A stretch of DNA of 64,000 nt from Delphinus delphis (GCF_949987515.2 NC_082684.1:47210006-47274005), one strand, 5' to 3'. Counted from the stretch's first letter, positions 34,179 through 46,573 are shown. Translations and numbers: made by a program. Notes: generated from the sequence alone by a model not told the origin.

Positions 34179-35149
34179 GGACTTCAGATGACTGAAATCC
34201 CTTCTTGTGGTTTCTTACCTCTCCTAGCTTCTCTAGTGGAAGGAGGGAGCTACAATGCTACCTGAAGGTTCTGGCATCTGCCCTTCTGCCAGGCACACGG
34301 TTGCCCTCTCCTGGCTTCCTGCTTTTTCAGACACTTCCTTAACCCTTTGAGTGCCCAAGCTAATCTGATCCCCTTTGAGCCACTAGCACTTGAATTTATG
34401 TTGAGTGTGCGTGTATCCGCCCTGTTCATATGAGTAGCTGGTGTGCACTACGCATATAACAGGAGCTCAATGTTTATTACTTTTTTACTGCATAAATTTC
34501 CATTTAGTCCTCTTCAATTTGTATGTTCCATTTCCCTCAAGGAGGTTGTAAGATGCTTAAGAAAAGAGACTGACTGGTCTTCCGTTGTCTCTGTATTGCC
34601 CAAGATCTCTTCATATACACTCAGCAAAGAATGCTGACTCATTCAAATATAATAGAAGATGTGTAATACGTGTTTATTGAATTAATCAACCATTCAAAGG
34701 TGGTGGTTACAACTGTTCTTTCATAGGTGATGAGATTTTCATGACAAAATCTTTTGAATGTTTACATTTGGTTTTCCACCTTAAACATTCAGAGGGAGGG
34801 AGAAAAAAAATAACCCCATTTTAGCTTTAGAGGTAAAATATTTAACTACTCAACATTCTTTGTTTTGCATAAAGAAATGTTTAACCAGGATTCCTCGGGT
34901 TCCAGTCGGATGACCAAACTTTTAAAAACAAATGTGTGCACACAAATGCAGGCAGCACTTACCTCAAACGCAACTGCTTATCAATTATGTCTCTACCTCT
35001 ATTTCTTCATAGGAGCTCAGGCTTTTTCTAAAGCTTGGATCTACTAGAATAAATGGTTTGTCCTTTGGCATCGAAGTCCTCATCAGAGACAATTGTTGAC
35101 ATCCCCAAAGTCCAGTAATAGCACCAGGAGTTAGAAATGCAATTATAAG
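34179..35149. other. Unassigned sequence
   Basis: About 1 kb with no recognised family or credible exon. Confidence 0.45.
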
Positions 35150-35428
35150 ATAAAATGCCTAATGTATAGGATGGTGACTATAGTTGAAAACATTGTATTA
35201 TATAACTGAAATTATTAAAATGTGCTAAGAGAGTAGAACTTAAATGTTCTCACTAAAAAAAAGTGAATATGTGAGGTGATGGATGTGTTAATCTGGGGGG
35301 ACTCCTTTCGCAATGTATATGTATATCAAATCATCATGGTACACTTTAAATGTCTTACAATTCTGTTTGTCGATTATACTCTAATAAGCTGAAAATAACT
35401 AACTAAATAAAAATAAGAAAAAAATGCC
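35150..35428 (+). mobile_element. Old L1M 3'UTR (sense)
   Basis: Cues are 'gatggtgactatagttgaaa', 'gctaagagagtagaacttaa', 'gtgaggtgatggatgtgtta', 'catcatggtacactttaaat' and 'gattatactctaataagctg'. This is the 3'UTR of an L1M/early L1 family, ending in an A-rich tail. Confidence 0.85.
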
Positions 35429-35544
35429 TGTTTTCAAGGAAACTACAATCTTTAACTGGAGTGACAATAAGTGTGCATAATAGACAGTTGATAGTAAAAC
35501 ACTGTTGTCTCTGTTAGAGATTTCCAGAATATTAAAAATTAATT

Positions 35545-35670
35545 TGTTCAGACCTCTCACTTTTCAGATAAAGAGGTTGGAAGAAGAGATGCAGTGATGT
35601 GGCAAGGTCATAGAGAATGTTAAGTATGTAGCCTGAACCAGAGCACTGATCCCTTTTCTCCTGTTTATGA
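35545..35670 (-). mobile_element. MIR fragment (antisense)
   Basis: The stretch 'cacttttcagataaagaggt' to 'gaaccagagcactgatccct' follows the antisense MIR order. Moderately diverged. Confidence 0.6.
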
Positions 35671-35686
35671 GCCCTTTCCAAATCAC

Positions 35687-35721
35687 AATAAAAGCTAAAC
35701 TTCTCAGAAAAAAAAAAAAAA
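35687..35721 (+). other. AATAAA signal followed by A14 tract
   Basis: A canonical polyadenylation hexamer (35687-35692) lies 15 bases before an uninterrupted A14 (35708-35721). This looks like the 3' end of a small retrocopy, but no body or target-site duplication can be recognised. Confidence 0.4.
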
Positions 35722-35909
35722 GCGTACATTTTACCAGAGTATTAGCAATCTGATGGAGTTGGCCAGGAACACAAGACTTCTCAGACCAGAGAATGATTAA
35801 TGATATCAAAGTGAATATCATGAAATTGCAGCCAGGGAGCTAATTAACATGAAGATGAGTGTATGAGGCATGTAATTTCAACTGGGGAGGCAGAAGACAG
35901 GGTCTAGAG

Positions 35910-36355
35910 CAGTGCTGGCCAGTAAAAATATGATGTGAGCCACAAATGCAAGCCACATGTGTAATTAAAAATTTCTGGTACCCATCATAAAAGTAGAAGA
36001 AACAATTTTAATAACGTTTTTATTTAACCCAGTATCTCTAAAATGTTATCATTTCAATATGTAATTAATATGAAAGATAATATATTTTACATTTGCTTTT
36101 GTGTATTAAGTCTTTGAAATCTATTGTGTGTTTGTGTTATTTATTTATTTATTTATTTTTGGCCACGCCGTGTGGCAGCTTGCGGGATCTTAGTTCTCCA
36201 ACCAGGGATTGAACCCAGGCCCACGGCGGTGAAAGCACGGAGTCCTAACCACTGGACCACCAGGGAACTCCCCTATTGTGTGTTTTATACTGACAGCACA
36301 TCTCAAATGTTTAATAGCTACAGTTGGCTAGTGGCTTCTGTATTGGACAATGCAG
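35910..36355. mobile_element. hAT-like MER DNA transposon, split by a SINE
   Basis: Terminal inverted repeats 'cagtgctggccagta' (35910-35924) and 'tattggacaatgcag' (36341-36355) bound AT-rich sequence with the cues 'caagccacatgtgtaattaa' and 'tttatttaacccagtatctc'. The flanks 'gtctagag' (35902-35909) and 'gccttgag' (36356-36363) are a decayed 8-bp duplication, the size hAT elements make. Non-autonomous. The family name is not recalled with certainty. Confidence 0.75.
36134..36272 (-). mobile_element. CHR-1-type SINE inside the hAT element
   Basis: Antisense SINE: (TTTA)n tail complement at 36138-36160, then 'ggccacgccgtgtggcagct', 'gggattgaacccaggcccac' and 'ggaccaccagggaactccc'. The head is the 'tggtccagtggttaggactc' type, a different subfamily from the other six copies. 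Identical 13-bp duplications 'ctattgtgtgttt' occur at 36121-36133 and 36273-36285. Confidence 0.95.
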
Positions 36356-36432
36356 GCCTTGAGAATTCTCACTGAGGAGAAGGATTGGGAGAGTAGCATA
36401 ATGCCAAGTAGACTGGTCTGATCTATCTCCTA

Positions 36433-36602
36433 GAGAATGCTTCTCAAACTTTAATATGCATAGAACTCACCAAGGGATCTGATTAAAATATTCTGATCCA
36501 CTAGGTCTAGGATTCTGGGGTAGGCCTAGGATTTTGTATTTCTAACAAGATTTAAGGTGGTGCTGATGCTGCTGGTCTGTGACCTACACTTTGAGTAGCC
36601 AG
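36433..36602 (-). mobile_element. MER5A-type hAT-Charlie element (antisense)
   Basis: Runs from 'gcttctcaaactttaatatg' through 'ccactaggtctaggattctg', 'tttgtatttctaacaagatt' and 'ggtgctgatgctgctggtct' to 'cacactttgagtag'-like end 'acctacactttgagtagcca'. This is the near-complete MER5A order on the minus strand. Confidence 0.9.
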
Positions 36603-36924
36603 GTAAATTTAGGAGATTAACCATGGTAGGGAGAAAAAAAATAATAAAGTTCTAAGTGGGTCAATTAGAATGTTATCAGCAGGGGGAAATGTTTTTCCCA
36701 ACTGAGTTCCTTAGCCCATGAAATGGGAACTTCTACCAACACTTCTCTCTCAAAAAAGTAGAGGAAACCATTTTGTCTATGGCTTCCTCTCCCTTTAGCC
36801 TATGACTGAGATCTGCTGAGGTGTGCTTCCATGGGGGAAGAAGAGAGCGCAGAACTGTTGCTAGAAGTTCCTGTTTCGCATCATGAAAGTAATATGCCTT
36901 TAACTTATATAGAATTCATTTAAT
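36603..36924. other. Unassigned spacer
   Basis: Nothing recognised before the L1M relic begins. Confidence 0.4.
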
Positions 36925-38860
36925 GTATTTTAAAACATTTTATGGTTTCCTCCGTAAAGTTCTTGAATATAATCTGGTAGATTTATTCCTAGGCAGAATT
37001 TATCATTTTTGTTGCTGTAGTAAATAACATTTTAGAAAATTATATATATTTTTCTCAATTTGTTACTGGTATCTAGAAATACAATTGATTTTGATTTCAC
37101 ATCTAGAAAACCTACTAAACTTCCTTATTAATTTTCATAATTTATGTGGACTTTTTTTTGGATTTTTCCAGGTAGACTGTCATATCATCTAAAAATAATG
37201 ACAGTCTTTTTTTTCTTTCTAATCCTATTCCTTTTTTTCTTTTTTCTTGTCATGTTGCACTGTCTAGGTTTTTCACTGCATTGCTGAGTTGATGAGGTGA
37301 GAGTGGGTATATTTGTATTGGTTTTGGAAGATTTAATATTCGCCATTAAGTATGTAATATGTTGCAGATGTCCTTTATCAGTTTAAGGGCATTTTATTCT
37401 ATTCCTGCTTTTTTATTTTTGAATTATGAAAATCTATGCTAAATTATATCAAATAAATTTTATGCATCTATTGAGTTGATATATGTTTTTCCTCTTCTAA
37501 ACTGTTAATTATATTAATACATTTAAATTATATTAATACATTTAATATTATATTATATTAATTGTATTGTAAATTATATTAATACATTTCTAATATTGAA
37601 CTCATTTTTCATGTCTGGAATAAACCCTACTTAGTTATGAGATATATTTTTTATACACTGCCATGTTCGGATGCTAATATTTTACCTAGAATTTTTGTAT
37701 TTTTGTGTATTACTGAGATTAGCCTGTGATATTCCTTCTTTATACTTTCCTTATTTATTTTGTCATCACAAGCATAGTTAATATAATGAGGCATAGCTCA
37801 TACAATGAGTTGGTGAGATTTTCCTCTTTTGTCACTCTTAAAAGAATTTGTCTATGTTTATAATGATCTGCTCTTTGAATGCTGGAAAAAGCTTTCCTGT
37901 AAAGTTTCCTGTAAAAAGCCTGCTGTTTTTATTTTGGGAGGATATTTATCTACTGATTGAATTTCTTCAATTTTTATAGTATTATCCATTTTTCTATTTC
38001 CTCATGGGCTGGTTTCAGTGGTTTACATTTCCTTAGTAACTTATCCATTTTATTGGTTTTCAATTTTTTTTGCATAAAGTTCTTCATTTCTCTTGCTATC
38101 ATTTTCCTGAATTATCTACAGTTTCCCCGTTTTCATTTCTAATATTGTTTATTTAGACTTCTTCTTTCTTGATCAATCTTGCCAAGATATTATCAGTTTC
38201 ATGAGTTTCTTTTTTTAAAGGACCAACTCTCAACTTTGTTAATTCTCTCTATCATGTATTTGTTTTCTATTTCATTAATTTCTGTCCCTGTCTTTGTAGT
38301 CTTTTCTTTGGGTTTACAGTATATATTTTTTTAACTTCTTCATTTTTGGTCTTCTATTCTCTATTCATCATTTAAGGCAAGACATTTTCCTCTAGGTACC
38401 ACTTTATCTTTGTCCCATTTCTAATTTCTGTTGTGTTTTGTATCTTTGTTCCAAGAATTATTTAGAGATGTTTTAAAATTTCCAAATGTATGGAGTTTTA
38501 TTAGCTATCTTTTCATAACTCTTCCTAACATTGTTTTCATCGTGGGAAGTGTGAGAGGTTTTATGATTCCAGTCCTTTAATGATCTGTAGAGGCTTGCAA
38601 CAGCTTGTGATTAATTTTTTAAAAATAGTTCAAATGTGCATGAAAGTCAATTCATTCTCCAAAATTTGGGAACATTATTCTATGAAAGATGGTTTCAAAT
38701 CTTTACTGGTTTAGTTTCTGTGTCATGTATCAATTACGAGAGGGTAATTTTCTACTGTAATGATGGATTTATTAAATTTCCTTGTAGTTTTACCTATTTA
38801 AAAAAATATTTTTAAGGCTGTATTAGTAGGTACAATTCAGTTTATAATAAATTTCTTTTT
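36925..38860 (-). mobile_element. Old L1M relic, segment 1 (ORF2)
   Basis: Diverged antisense L1: 'aggtagactgtcatatcatc' is the decayed RT catalytic region. It is followed by 'tctggaataaaccctactta', 'gatcaatcttgccaagatat' and 'ctctaggtaccactttatct'. The same element resumes at 40545, 48850 and 50546, with younger elements between. A threefold AT-rich 19-mer lies at 37507-37590. Confidence 0.88.
37507..37590. repeat. AT-rich 19-bp repeat, three copies
   Basis: 'aattatattaatacattt' occurs at 37507, 37526 and 37572, the first two in direct tandem. It lies inside the L1M relic. Confidence 0.85.
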
Positions 38861-40544
38861 AAAAAATTTTTTATTTTATATTGGAGCATAGTTGATTAAC
38901 AATATTGTGCTAGTTTCAAGTGTACAGCAAAGTGATTCAGTTATATATATATATATATATATATGTATGCTTTTTCAAATTTTTTTCCCATTTAGGTTAT
39001 TACAGAATATTGAGCAGTGTTCCCTGTGCTATACAATAGGTCCTTGTTGGTTATCCATTTTAAATATAGCAGTGTGTACATGTCAATCCCAAACTCCCAA
39101 TCTATCCCTCCCCCTACCCCTCCACCTGGTAACCATAAGTTCGGTCTCTAAGTCTGTTTCTGTTTTATAAATAAGTTCATTTGTATCATTTTTTTTAGAT
39201 TCTGCATGTAAGTGATATCATATGATATGATATTTGTCTTTCTCTGACTTCTTCCCTTACTTCGATAATCTCCAGGTCCATACAAGTTGCTGCAAATGGC
39301 ATTATTTCATTTTTTTCATGGCTGAGTAATATTCCATTGTATATATGTGCCACATCTTCTTTATCCACTCCTCTGTTGATGGACATTTAGGTTGCTTCAA
39401 TGTCTTGGCTATTGTAAACTCTGCTGCAGTGAACATTGGGAGTGCATGTATCTTTTGGACCATGTTTTTCTTCAGATATAATATGCCCAGGAGTGGGATT
39501 GCTGGATCATATAGTAGCTCTATTTTTAGTTTCTTAAGGAACCTCCATACTATTCTCCATACTGGCTATACCAATTTACATTCCCACCAACAGTGTAGGA
39601 GGGTTCCCTTTTCTCCACACCCTCTCCAGCATTTATTGTTTGTAGATTTTCTTTTTTTAGATTTTTTTGTTGATGGCCATTCTGATTGGTGTGAGGTCAT
39701 ATCTCATTGTGGTTTTGATTTACATTTCTCTAATAATTAGCAATGTTGAGAATCTTTTCATGTGCCTCTTGCCCATTTGTACGTCTTCTTTGGAGAAATG
39801 TTTATTTAGTTCTTCTGCCCATTTTTTGATTGGGTTGTTTGTTTTTTTGATATTGAGCCACATGAACTGTTTGTAAATTTTGGAGGCTAATCCCTTGGCA
39901 GTCACATTGTTTGCAAATATTTTCTTCCATTATGTGGGTTGTCTTTTCGTTTTGTCTATGGTTTCCTTTGCTGTGCAAAAGCTTTTGAGTTTAATTAGGT
40001 CTCATTTTTTTTTTTTTAATTTCCATTTTCTAGGAGACAGCTCGGAAAAGATAATTGCGGCGATTTATGTCAAAGAGTGTTCTGCCTAGGTTTTCCTGTA
40101 AGAATTTTATAGTATCTGGTCTTACATTTAGGTCTTTAATCCATTTTGAGTTTATTTTTGTGTATGATGTTAAAGAATGTTCTAATTTCATATTTTTACA
40201 TGTAGCTGTCCAGTTTTCCCAGCACCATTTATTGAAGAGACTGTCTTTCCTCATTGTATAGTCTTGCATCTTTTGTCATAGATGAATTAACCATAGGTTC
40301 GTGGGTTTATTTCTGGGCTTTCTATCCTGTTCCATTGATCTGTATTTCTGTTTTTGTGCCAGTACCATACTTTTTTGAGTACTGCAGCTTTGTATTATGG
40401 TCTGTAGTCAGAGAGCCTGATTCCTCCAGCTTTGTTTTTCTTTCTCAAGATTGCTTTGGCTATTCGGGGTCTTTTGTGTCTCCATATAAATTTTAAGATA
40501 TTTTTGTTCTAGTTCTATGAAAAATGCCATTGGTAATCTGATAT
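38861..40544 (-). mobile_element. 5'-truncated L1 inserted in the L1M relic
   Basis: Antisense L1 3' portion. The 3'UTR 'tattggagcatagttgatta' differs from the L1-A and L1-B/C types. A (TA)n run at 38942-38964 is followed by the ORF2 C-terminal region ('atggctgagtaatattccat'), and truncation comes at about 40544 after 'atgccattggtaatctga'. The host L1M continues on the right ('ccttaagtctattttgtcta'). No clear target-site duplication is visible. The coding frames (39195-39386, 39720-39905, 40030-40269, minus) are fragments of ORF2. Confidence 0.9.
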
Positions 40545-41184
40545 TGTGTTTAACTTTTAATTATTATTCAGTTACTTTTTAATCTTTAGTAATGCTTTTT
40601 GCCTTAAGTCTATTTTGTCTAATATCAATAGCTATAGAAATCTTTTTTGGGAAGATATACAAGTGTCTGCCTTGTATATCTTCTTCCATCCTTTAACTCT
40701 AAACACTCCTGTGTCTTAATGCTTATAAGTATGTCTTATAAACAGTATTTAGCTGGAATTCTTATTTTATCTAGACTGACAAGCTTTTTCTCTGAACTGG
40801 AGAGTTTTAGTCTATTTATAGTAATATAATCACTGAGGTATTGATATTTATTTCTGTTATATTCCCTACTCTTTATTCTGCCCTTTTAGTTTTTTCTCTT
40901 TTCATGCTTCCTCTGTATTGTTTTTTACTTTGTTTCCATTCCATATCCTCCTCCTGCTAGGTTAGAGAATTTAACTTTTAAAGGGTATATATTTACTAGT
41001 CACCTTTAATATTTTAATATGGTCACCTAACTTGTCAAAGCCTACAGTTACTCAGTTTCCTCCATCCAAATTTTACAAAGACCTTAGAACACTTTAATCA
41101 CCAGCCTCCCTATTTATACTCTGTTTTGGCAGTATATTTTAGTTCTAACCTGACAAATTTTTATTACTGCTGTACATAGTGGTA
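40545..41184 (-). mobile_element. Old L1M relic, segment 2 (5' part of ORF2)
   Basis: Antisense L1M: 'ccttaagtctattttgtcta' and 'gtctatttatagtaatataa' correspond to the endonuclease-coding region of L1 ORF2. It then passes into the ORF1-ORF2 spacer. It ends at the 8-bp duplication 'atttagat' (41185-41192) of the MER3-type element. Confidence 0.8.
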
Positions 41185-41192
41185 ATTTAGAT

Positions 41193-41226
41193 CAACATTT
41201 CTCAACCTCAGCACTATTGACATTTT
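41193..41226 (+). mobile_element. MER3-type hAT element, left end (split by L1-B)
   Basis: 'caacatttctcaacctcagc' and 'actattgacatttt' are the left terminus of a MER3-type non-autonomous hAT-Charlie. The right part is at 48649-48841. The last 15 bases are the target duplication of L1-B. Confidence 0.85.
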
Positions 41227-41594
41227 TTTTTTTACATCTTTATTGGAGTATAATTGCTTTACAATGGTGTGTTAGTTTCTGCTTTATAACAAAGTGAATC
41301 AGTTGTACATATACATATGTTCCCATATGTCTTCCCTCTTGCGTCTCCCTCCCTCCCACCCTCCCTATCCCACCCCTCTAGGTGGTCACAAAGCGCGAAG
41401 CTGATCTCCTTGTGCTATGTGGCTGCTTCCCACTAGCTATCTATTTTACGTTTGGTAGTGTATGTATGTCCATGCCACTCTCTTGTTTGTCACAGCTTAC
41501 CCTTCCCCCACCCCATATCCTCAAGTCCATTCTCTAGTAGGTCTGTGTCTTTACTCCTGTCTTACCCCTAGGTTCTTTATGACATTTTTTTTTC

Positions 41595-44500
41595 TTAAAT
41601 TCCATATATATGTTCTAGCATATGGTATTTGTCTTCCTCTTTCTGACTTCCTTCACTATGTATGACAGACTCTAGGTCCATCCACATCTCTACAAATAAC
41701 TCAATTTTGTTTCTTTTTATGGCTGAGTAATATTCCATTGTATATATGTGCCACATCTTCTTTATCCATTCATCTGTTGATGGACACTTAGGTTGCTTCC
41801 ATGTCCTGGCTATTGTAAATAGAGCTGCAATGAACATTGTGGTACATGACTCTTTTTGAATTATGGTTTTCTCAGGGTATATGCCCAGTAGTGGGATTGC
41901 TGGGTCATATGGTAGTTCTATTTGTAGTTTTTTAAGGAAACTCCATACTGTTCTCCATAGTGGCTGTACCAGTCCACATTCCCACCAGCAGTGCAAGAGT
42001 GTACCCTTTTCTCCACACCCTCTCCAGGATTTATTGTTTCTAGATTTTTTGATGATGGCCATTCTGACTGGTGTGAGGTGATACCTCATTGTAGTTTTGA
42101 TTTGCATTTCTTTAATGATTAATGATGTTGAGCATTCTTTCATGTGTTTGTTGGCAGTCTTTGGAGAAATGTCTATTTAGGTCTTCTGCCCATTTTTGGA
42201 TTGGGTTGTTTGTTTTTTTGTTATTGAGCTGCATGAGCTGCTTGTAAATTTTGGAGATTAATCCTTTGTCAGTTGCTCCATTTGCAAATATTTTCTCCCA
42301 TTCTGAGGGTTGTCTTTTGGTCTTGTTTATGGTTTCCTTTGCTGTGCAAAAGCTTTTAAGTTTCATTAGGTCCCATTTGTTTATTTTTGTTTTTATTTCC
42401 ATTTCTCTAGGAGGTGGGTCAAAAAGGATCTTGCTGTGATTTATGTCATAGAGTGTTCTGCCTATGTTTTCCTCTAAGAGTTTGATAGTGTCTGGCCTTA
42501 CATTTAGGTCTTTAATCCATTTTGAGCTTATTTTTGTGTATGGTGTTAGGGAGTGATCTAATCTCATACTTTTACATGTACCTGTCCAGTTTTCCCAGTA
42601 CCACTTATTGAAGAGGCTGTCCTTTCTCCACTGTACATTCTTGCCTCCTTTATCAAAGATAAGGTGACCATATGTGCGTGGGTTTACCTCTGGGCTTTCT
42701 ATCCTGTTCCATTGATCTGTCTTTCTGTTTTTGTGCCAGTACCATACTGTCTGATTACTGCAGCTTTGTAGTATAGTCTGAAGTCAGGGAGCCTGATTCC
42801 TCCAGCTCCATTTTTCGTTCTCAAGATTGCTTTGGCTATTTGGGGTCTTTTATGTTTCCATACAAATTATGAAATTTTTTGTTCTACTTCTGTGAAAAAT
42901 GCCAGTGATAGTTTGATAGGGATTGCATTGAATCTGTAGAGTGCTTTGGGTAGTAGAGTCATTTTCACAATGTTGATTCTTCCAATCCAAGAACATGGTA
43001 TATCTCTCCATCTATTTGTATCATCTTTAACTTCTTTCATCAGTGTCTTATAATTTTCTGCATACAGGTCTTTTGTCTCCTTAGGTAAATTTATTCCTAG
43101 ATATTTTATTCTTTTTGTTGCAGTGGTAAATGGGAGTGTGTTCTTGATTTCACTTTCAGATTTTTCATCATTAGAGTATAGGAATGTCAGAGATTTCTGT
43201 GCATTAATTTTGAATCCTGCTCCTTTACCAAATTCATTGATTAGCTCTAGTAGTTTTCTGGTAGCATCTTTTGGATTCTCTATGTATAGTATCATGTCAT
43301 CTGCAAACAGTGACAGCTTTACTTCTTCTTTTCCGATTTCGATTCCTTTTATTTCCTTTTCTTCTCTGATTGCTGTGGCTAAAACTTCCAAAGCTATGTT
43401 GAGTAAGAGTGGTTAGAGTGAGCAACCTTGTCTTGTTCCTGATCTTAGTGGAAATGGTTTCAGTTTTTCACCATTGAGGACGATGTTGGCTGTGGGTTTG
43501 TCATATATGGCCTTTATTATGTTGAGAAAAGTTCCCTCTCTGCCTGCTTTCTGCAGAGTTTTTATCATAAATGGGTGTTGAATTTTGTTGAAAGCTTTCT
43601 ATGCATCTGTTGAGATTATCATAGGGTTTTTCTCCTTCAATTTGTTAATATGGTGTATCACGTTGATTGATTTGCATATACTGAAGAATCCTTGCATTCC
43701 TGGGATAAACCACACTTGATCATGGTGTATGATCTTTTTTTTTTTTTTTTTTAGCGGTACGTGGGCCTCTCACTGTTGTGGCCTCTCCCATTGCGGAGCA
43801 CAGGCTCCAGACGTGCAGGCTCAGCCGCCATGGCTCACGGGCCCAGCCGCTCTGCGGCATGTGGGATCTTCCAGGACCGGGGCAGAAACACATGTCCCCT
43901 GCATCAGGAGGCAGACTCTCAACCACTGCGCCACCAGGGAAGCCTCCTAGTGTATGATCCTTTTAATGTGCTGTTGGATTCTGTTTGCTAGTATTTTGTT
44001 GAGGATTTTTGCATCTATGTTCATCAGTGATATTGGCCTATAGTTTTCTTTCTTTGTGACATCCTTGTCTGGTTTTGGTATCAGGGTGATGGTGGCCTCG
44101 TAGAATGAGTTTGGGAGTGTTCCTCCCTCTGCTATATTTTGGAAGAGTTTGAGAAGGATAGGTGTTAGCTCTTTTCTAAATGTTTGATAGCATTCGCCTG
44201 TGAAGCCATCTGGTCCCGGGCTTTTGTTTGTTGGAAGATTTTTAATCACAGTTTCAATTTCAGTGCTTCTGATTGGTCTGTTTATATTTTCTGTTTCTTC
44301 CTGGTTCAGTCTCAGAAGGTTGTGCATTTCTAAGAATTTGTCCATTTCTTCCAGGTTGTCCATTTTATTGGCATAAAGTTGCTTGTAGTAATCTCTCATG
44401 ATCCTTTGTATTTCTGCAGTGTCAGTTGTTACTTCTCCTTTTTCGTTTCTAATTCTATTGATGTGGGTCTTCTCCCTTTTTTTCTTGGTGAGTCTGGCTA

Positions 44501-45625
44501 ATGGTTTATCAATTTTGTTTATCTTCTCAAAGAACCAGCTTTTAGTTTTATTGATCTTTGCTATCGTTTCCTTCATTTCTTTTCCATTTATTTCTGATCT
44601 GATCTTTATGATTTCTTTCCTTCTGCTAACTTTGGGGTTTTTTGTTCTTCTTTCTCTAATTGCTTGAGGTGCAAGGTTAGGTTGTTTATTCGAGATGTTT
44701 CCTGTTTCTTAAGGTAGGATTGTATTGCTATAAACTTCTCTCTTAGAACTGCTTTTGCTGCATCCCATAGGTTTTGGGTCGTCGTGTCTCCATTGTCATT
44801 TGTTTCTAGGTATTTTTTGATTTCCTCTTTGATTTCTTCAGTGATTACTTCGTTAATAAGTAGTGTATTGTTTAGCCTCGATGTGTTTGTATTTTTAACA
44901 GATCTTTTCTGGTAATTGATATCTAGTTTCATAGCATTGTGGTCCTAAAAGATACTTGATAAAATTTCAATTTTCTTAAATTTACCAAGGCTTGATTTGT
45001 GACCCAAGATATGATCTATCCTGGAGAATGTTCCATGAGCGCTTGAGAAAAATGTGTATTCTGTTGTTTTTGAATGGAATGTCCTATAAATATCAATTAA
45101 GTGCATCTTGTTTAATGTATCATTTAAAGCTTGTGTTTCCTTATTTATTTTCATTTTGGATGATCTGTCCATTGGTGAAAGTAGGGTATTAAAGTCCCCT
45201 ACTATGAATGTGTTACTGTCGATTTCCCATTTTATGGCTGTTATTATTTGCCTTATGTATTGAGATGCTTCTATGTTGGGTGCATAAAGATTTACAATTG
45301 TTAGATCTTCTTCTTGTATCGATCCCTTGATCATTATGTAGTGTCCTTCTTTGTCTCTTTTAATAGTCCTTATTTTAAAGTCTATTTTGTCTGATATGAG
45401 AATTGCTACTCCAGCTTTCTTTTGGTTTCCATTTGCATGGAATATCTTTTTCCATCCCCTTACTTTCAGTCTGTATGTGTCTCTAGGTCTGAAGTGGGTC
45501 TCTTGTAGACAGCATATATATGGGTCTTGTTTTTGTATTCATTCAGCCAGTCTGTGTCTTTTGGTGGGAGCCTTTAGTCCATTTACATTTAAGGTAATTG
45601 TCAATATGTATGTTCCTATTCCCAT
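41595..45625 (-). pseudogene. L1-B ORF2 (endonuclease / reverse transcriptase), disrupted
   Basis: The inferred start codon complement is at 45623-45625, and the stop is at 41595. Length minus the SINE and its duplication is about 3.8 kb, normal for L1. An endonuclease segment reads 45334-44945, with GDFNT and SRIDHI marking the catalytic Asp/Asn and His region. The linker and RT follow at 44932-44606 and 44576-43947, RT with FADD at 43296-43307, and the C-terminal region at 42567-42112 and 42143-41595. The sense frame changes several times and a SINE interrupts RT, so no functional enzyme is encoded. Natural role: nicking TT|AAAA targets and priming reverse transcription on L1 RNA in cis. 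Confidence 0.94.
43735..43949 (-). mobile_element. CHR-type SINE inside L1-B ORF2
   Basis: Antisense SINE with T-rich left end, 'tgggcctctcactgttgtgg', 'gccatggctcacgggcccag' and right end 'caccagggaagcc'. The 10-bp duplication 'gtgtatgatc' lies at 43725-43734 and 43950-43959. It splits the L1-B RT coding region, so it post-dates L1-B. Confidence 0.95.
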
Positions 45626-45683
45626 TTTCTTAATTGTTTTGGGTTTGTTATTGCAGGTCTTTTCCTTCTCTTGTGTTTCTTGC

Positions 45684-46573
45684 CTAGAGAAGTTCCTTTA
45701 GCATTTGTTGTAAAGCTTGTTGGTGGTGCTGAACTCTCTCAGCTTTTGCTTGTCTATAAAGGTTTTAATTTCTCCATCAAATCTGAATGAGATCCTTGCT
45801 GGGTAGAGTAATCTTGGTTGTAGGTTTCTCTCCTTCATCACTTTAAATATGTCCTGCCACTCCCTTCTGGCTTGCAGTTTCTGCTGAAAGATCAGCTGTT
45901 AACCTTATGGGGAATCCCTTGTGTGTTATTTGTTGTTTTTCTCTTGCTGCTTTTAATATGTTTTCTTCGTATTTAATTTTTGACAGTTTGATTAATATAT
46001 GTCTTGGTGTGTTTCTCCTTGGATTTATCCTGTATGGGACTCTCTGTGCTTCCTGGACTTGATTAACTATTTCCTTTCCCATATTAGGGAAGTTTTCAAC
46101 TATAATCTCTTCAAATATTTTCTCAGTCCCTTACTTTTTCTCTTCTTCTTCTGGAACCCCTATAATTCGAATGTTGGTGCATTTAATGTTGTCCCAAGGT
46201 GTCTGAGACTGTCCTCAGTTCTTTTCATTCTTTTCTCTTTATTCTGCTCTGCAGTAGTTATTTCCACTATTTTATCTTTCAGGTCACTTATCTGTTCTTC
46301 TGCCTCAGTTATTCTGCTATTGATCCCATCTAGAGTATTTTTAATTTCATTTATTGTGTTGTCCATCATTGCTTGTTTCATCTTTAGTTCTTCTAGGTCC
46401 TTGTTAAATGTTTCTTGCATTTTGTCTATTCTATTTCCAAGACTTTGGATCATCTTTACTATCATTATTCTGAATTCTTTTTCAGGTAGACTGCCTATTT
46501 CCTCTTCATTTGTTACGTCTGGTGGCTTTTTATCTTGCTCCTTCATCTGCTGTGTGTTTTTCTGTCTTCTCAT
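45684..46573 (-). pseudogene. L1-B ORF1 (RNA-binding protein), frameshifted
   Basis: The start is at 46573 (MRRQKNTQQMKEQD) and the stop at 45684-45686, after the conserved terminal MLKELL. The N-terminal coiled-coil part is open for 137 codons (46573-46160; ITEAEEQISDLKDKIVE). The RRM and C-terminal domain read in another frame (46082-45843; RRNTPRHILIKLSKI). At least one frameshift, near 46150, therefore separates the trimerising and RNA-binding halves. Expected intact length is close to 300 residues. Confidence 0.93.
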
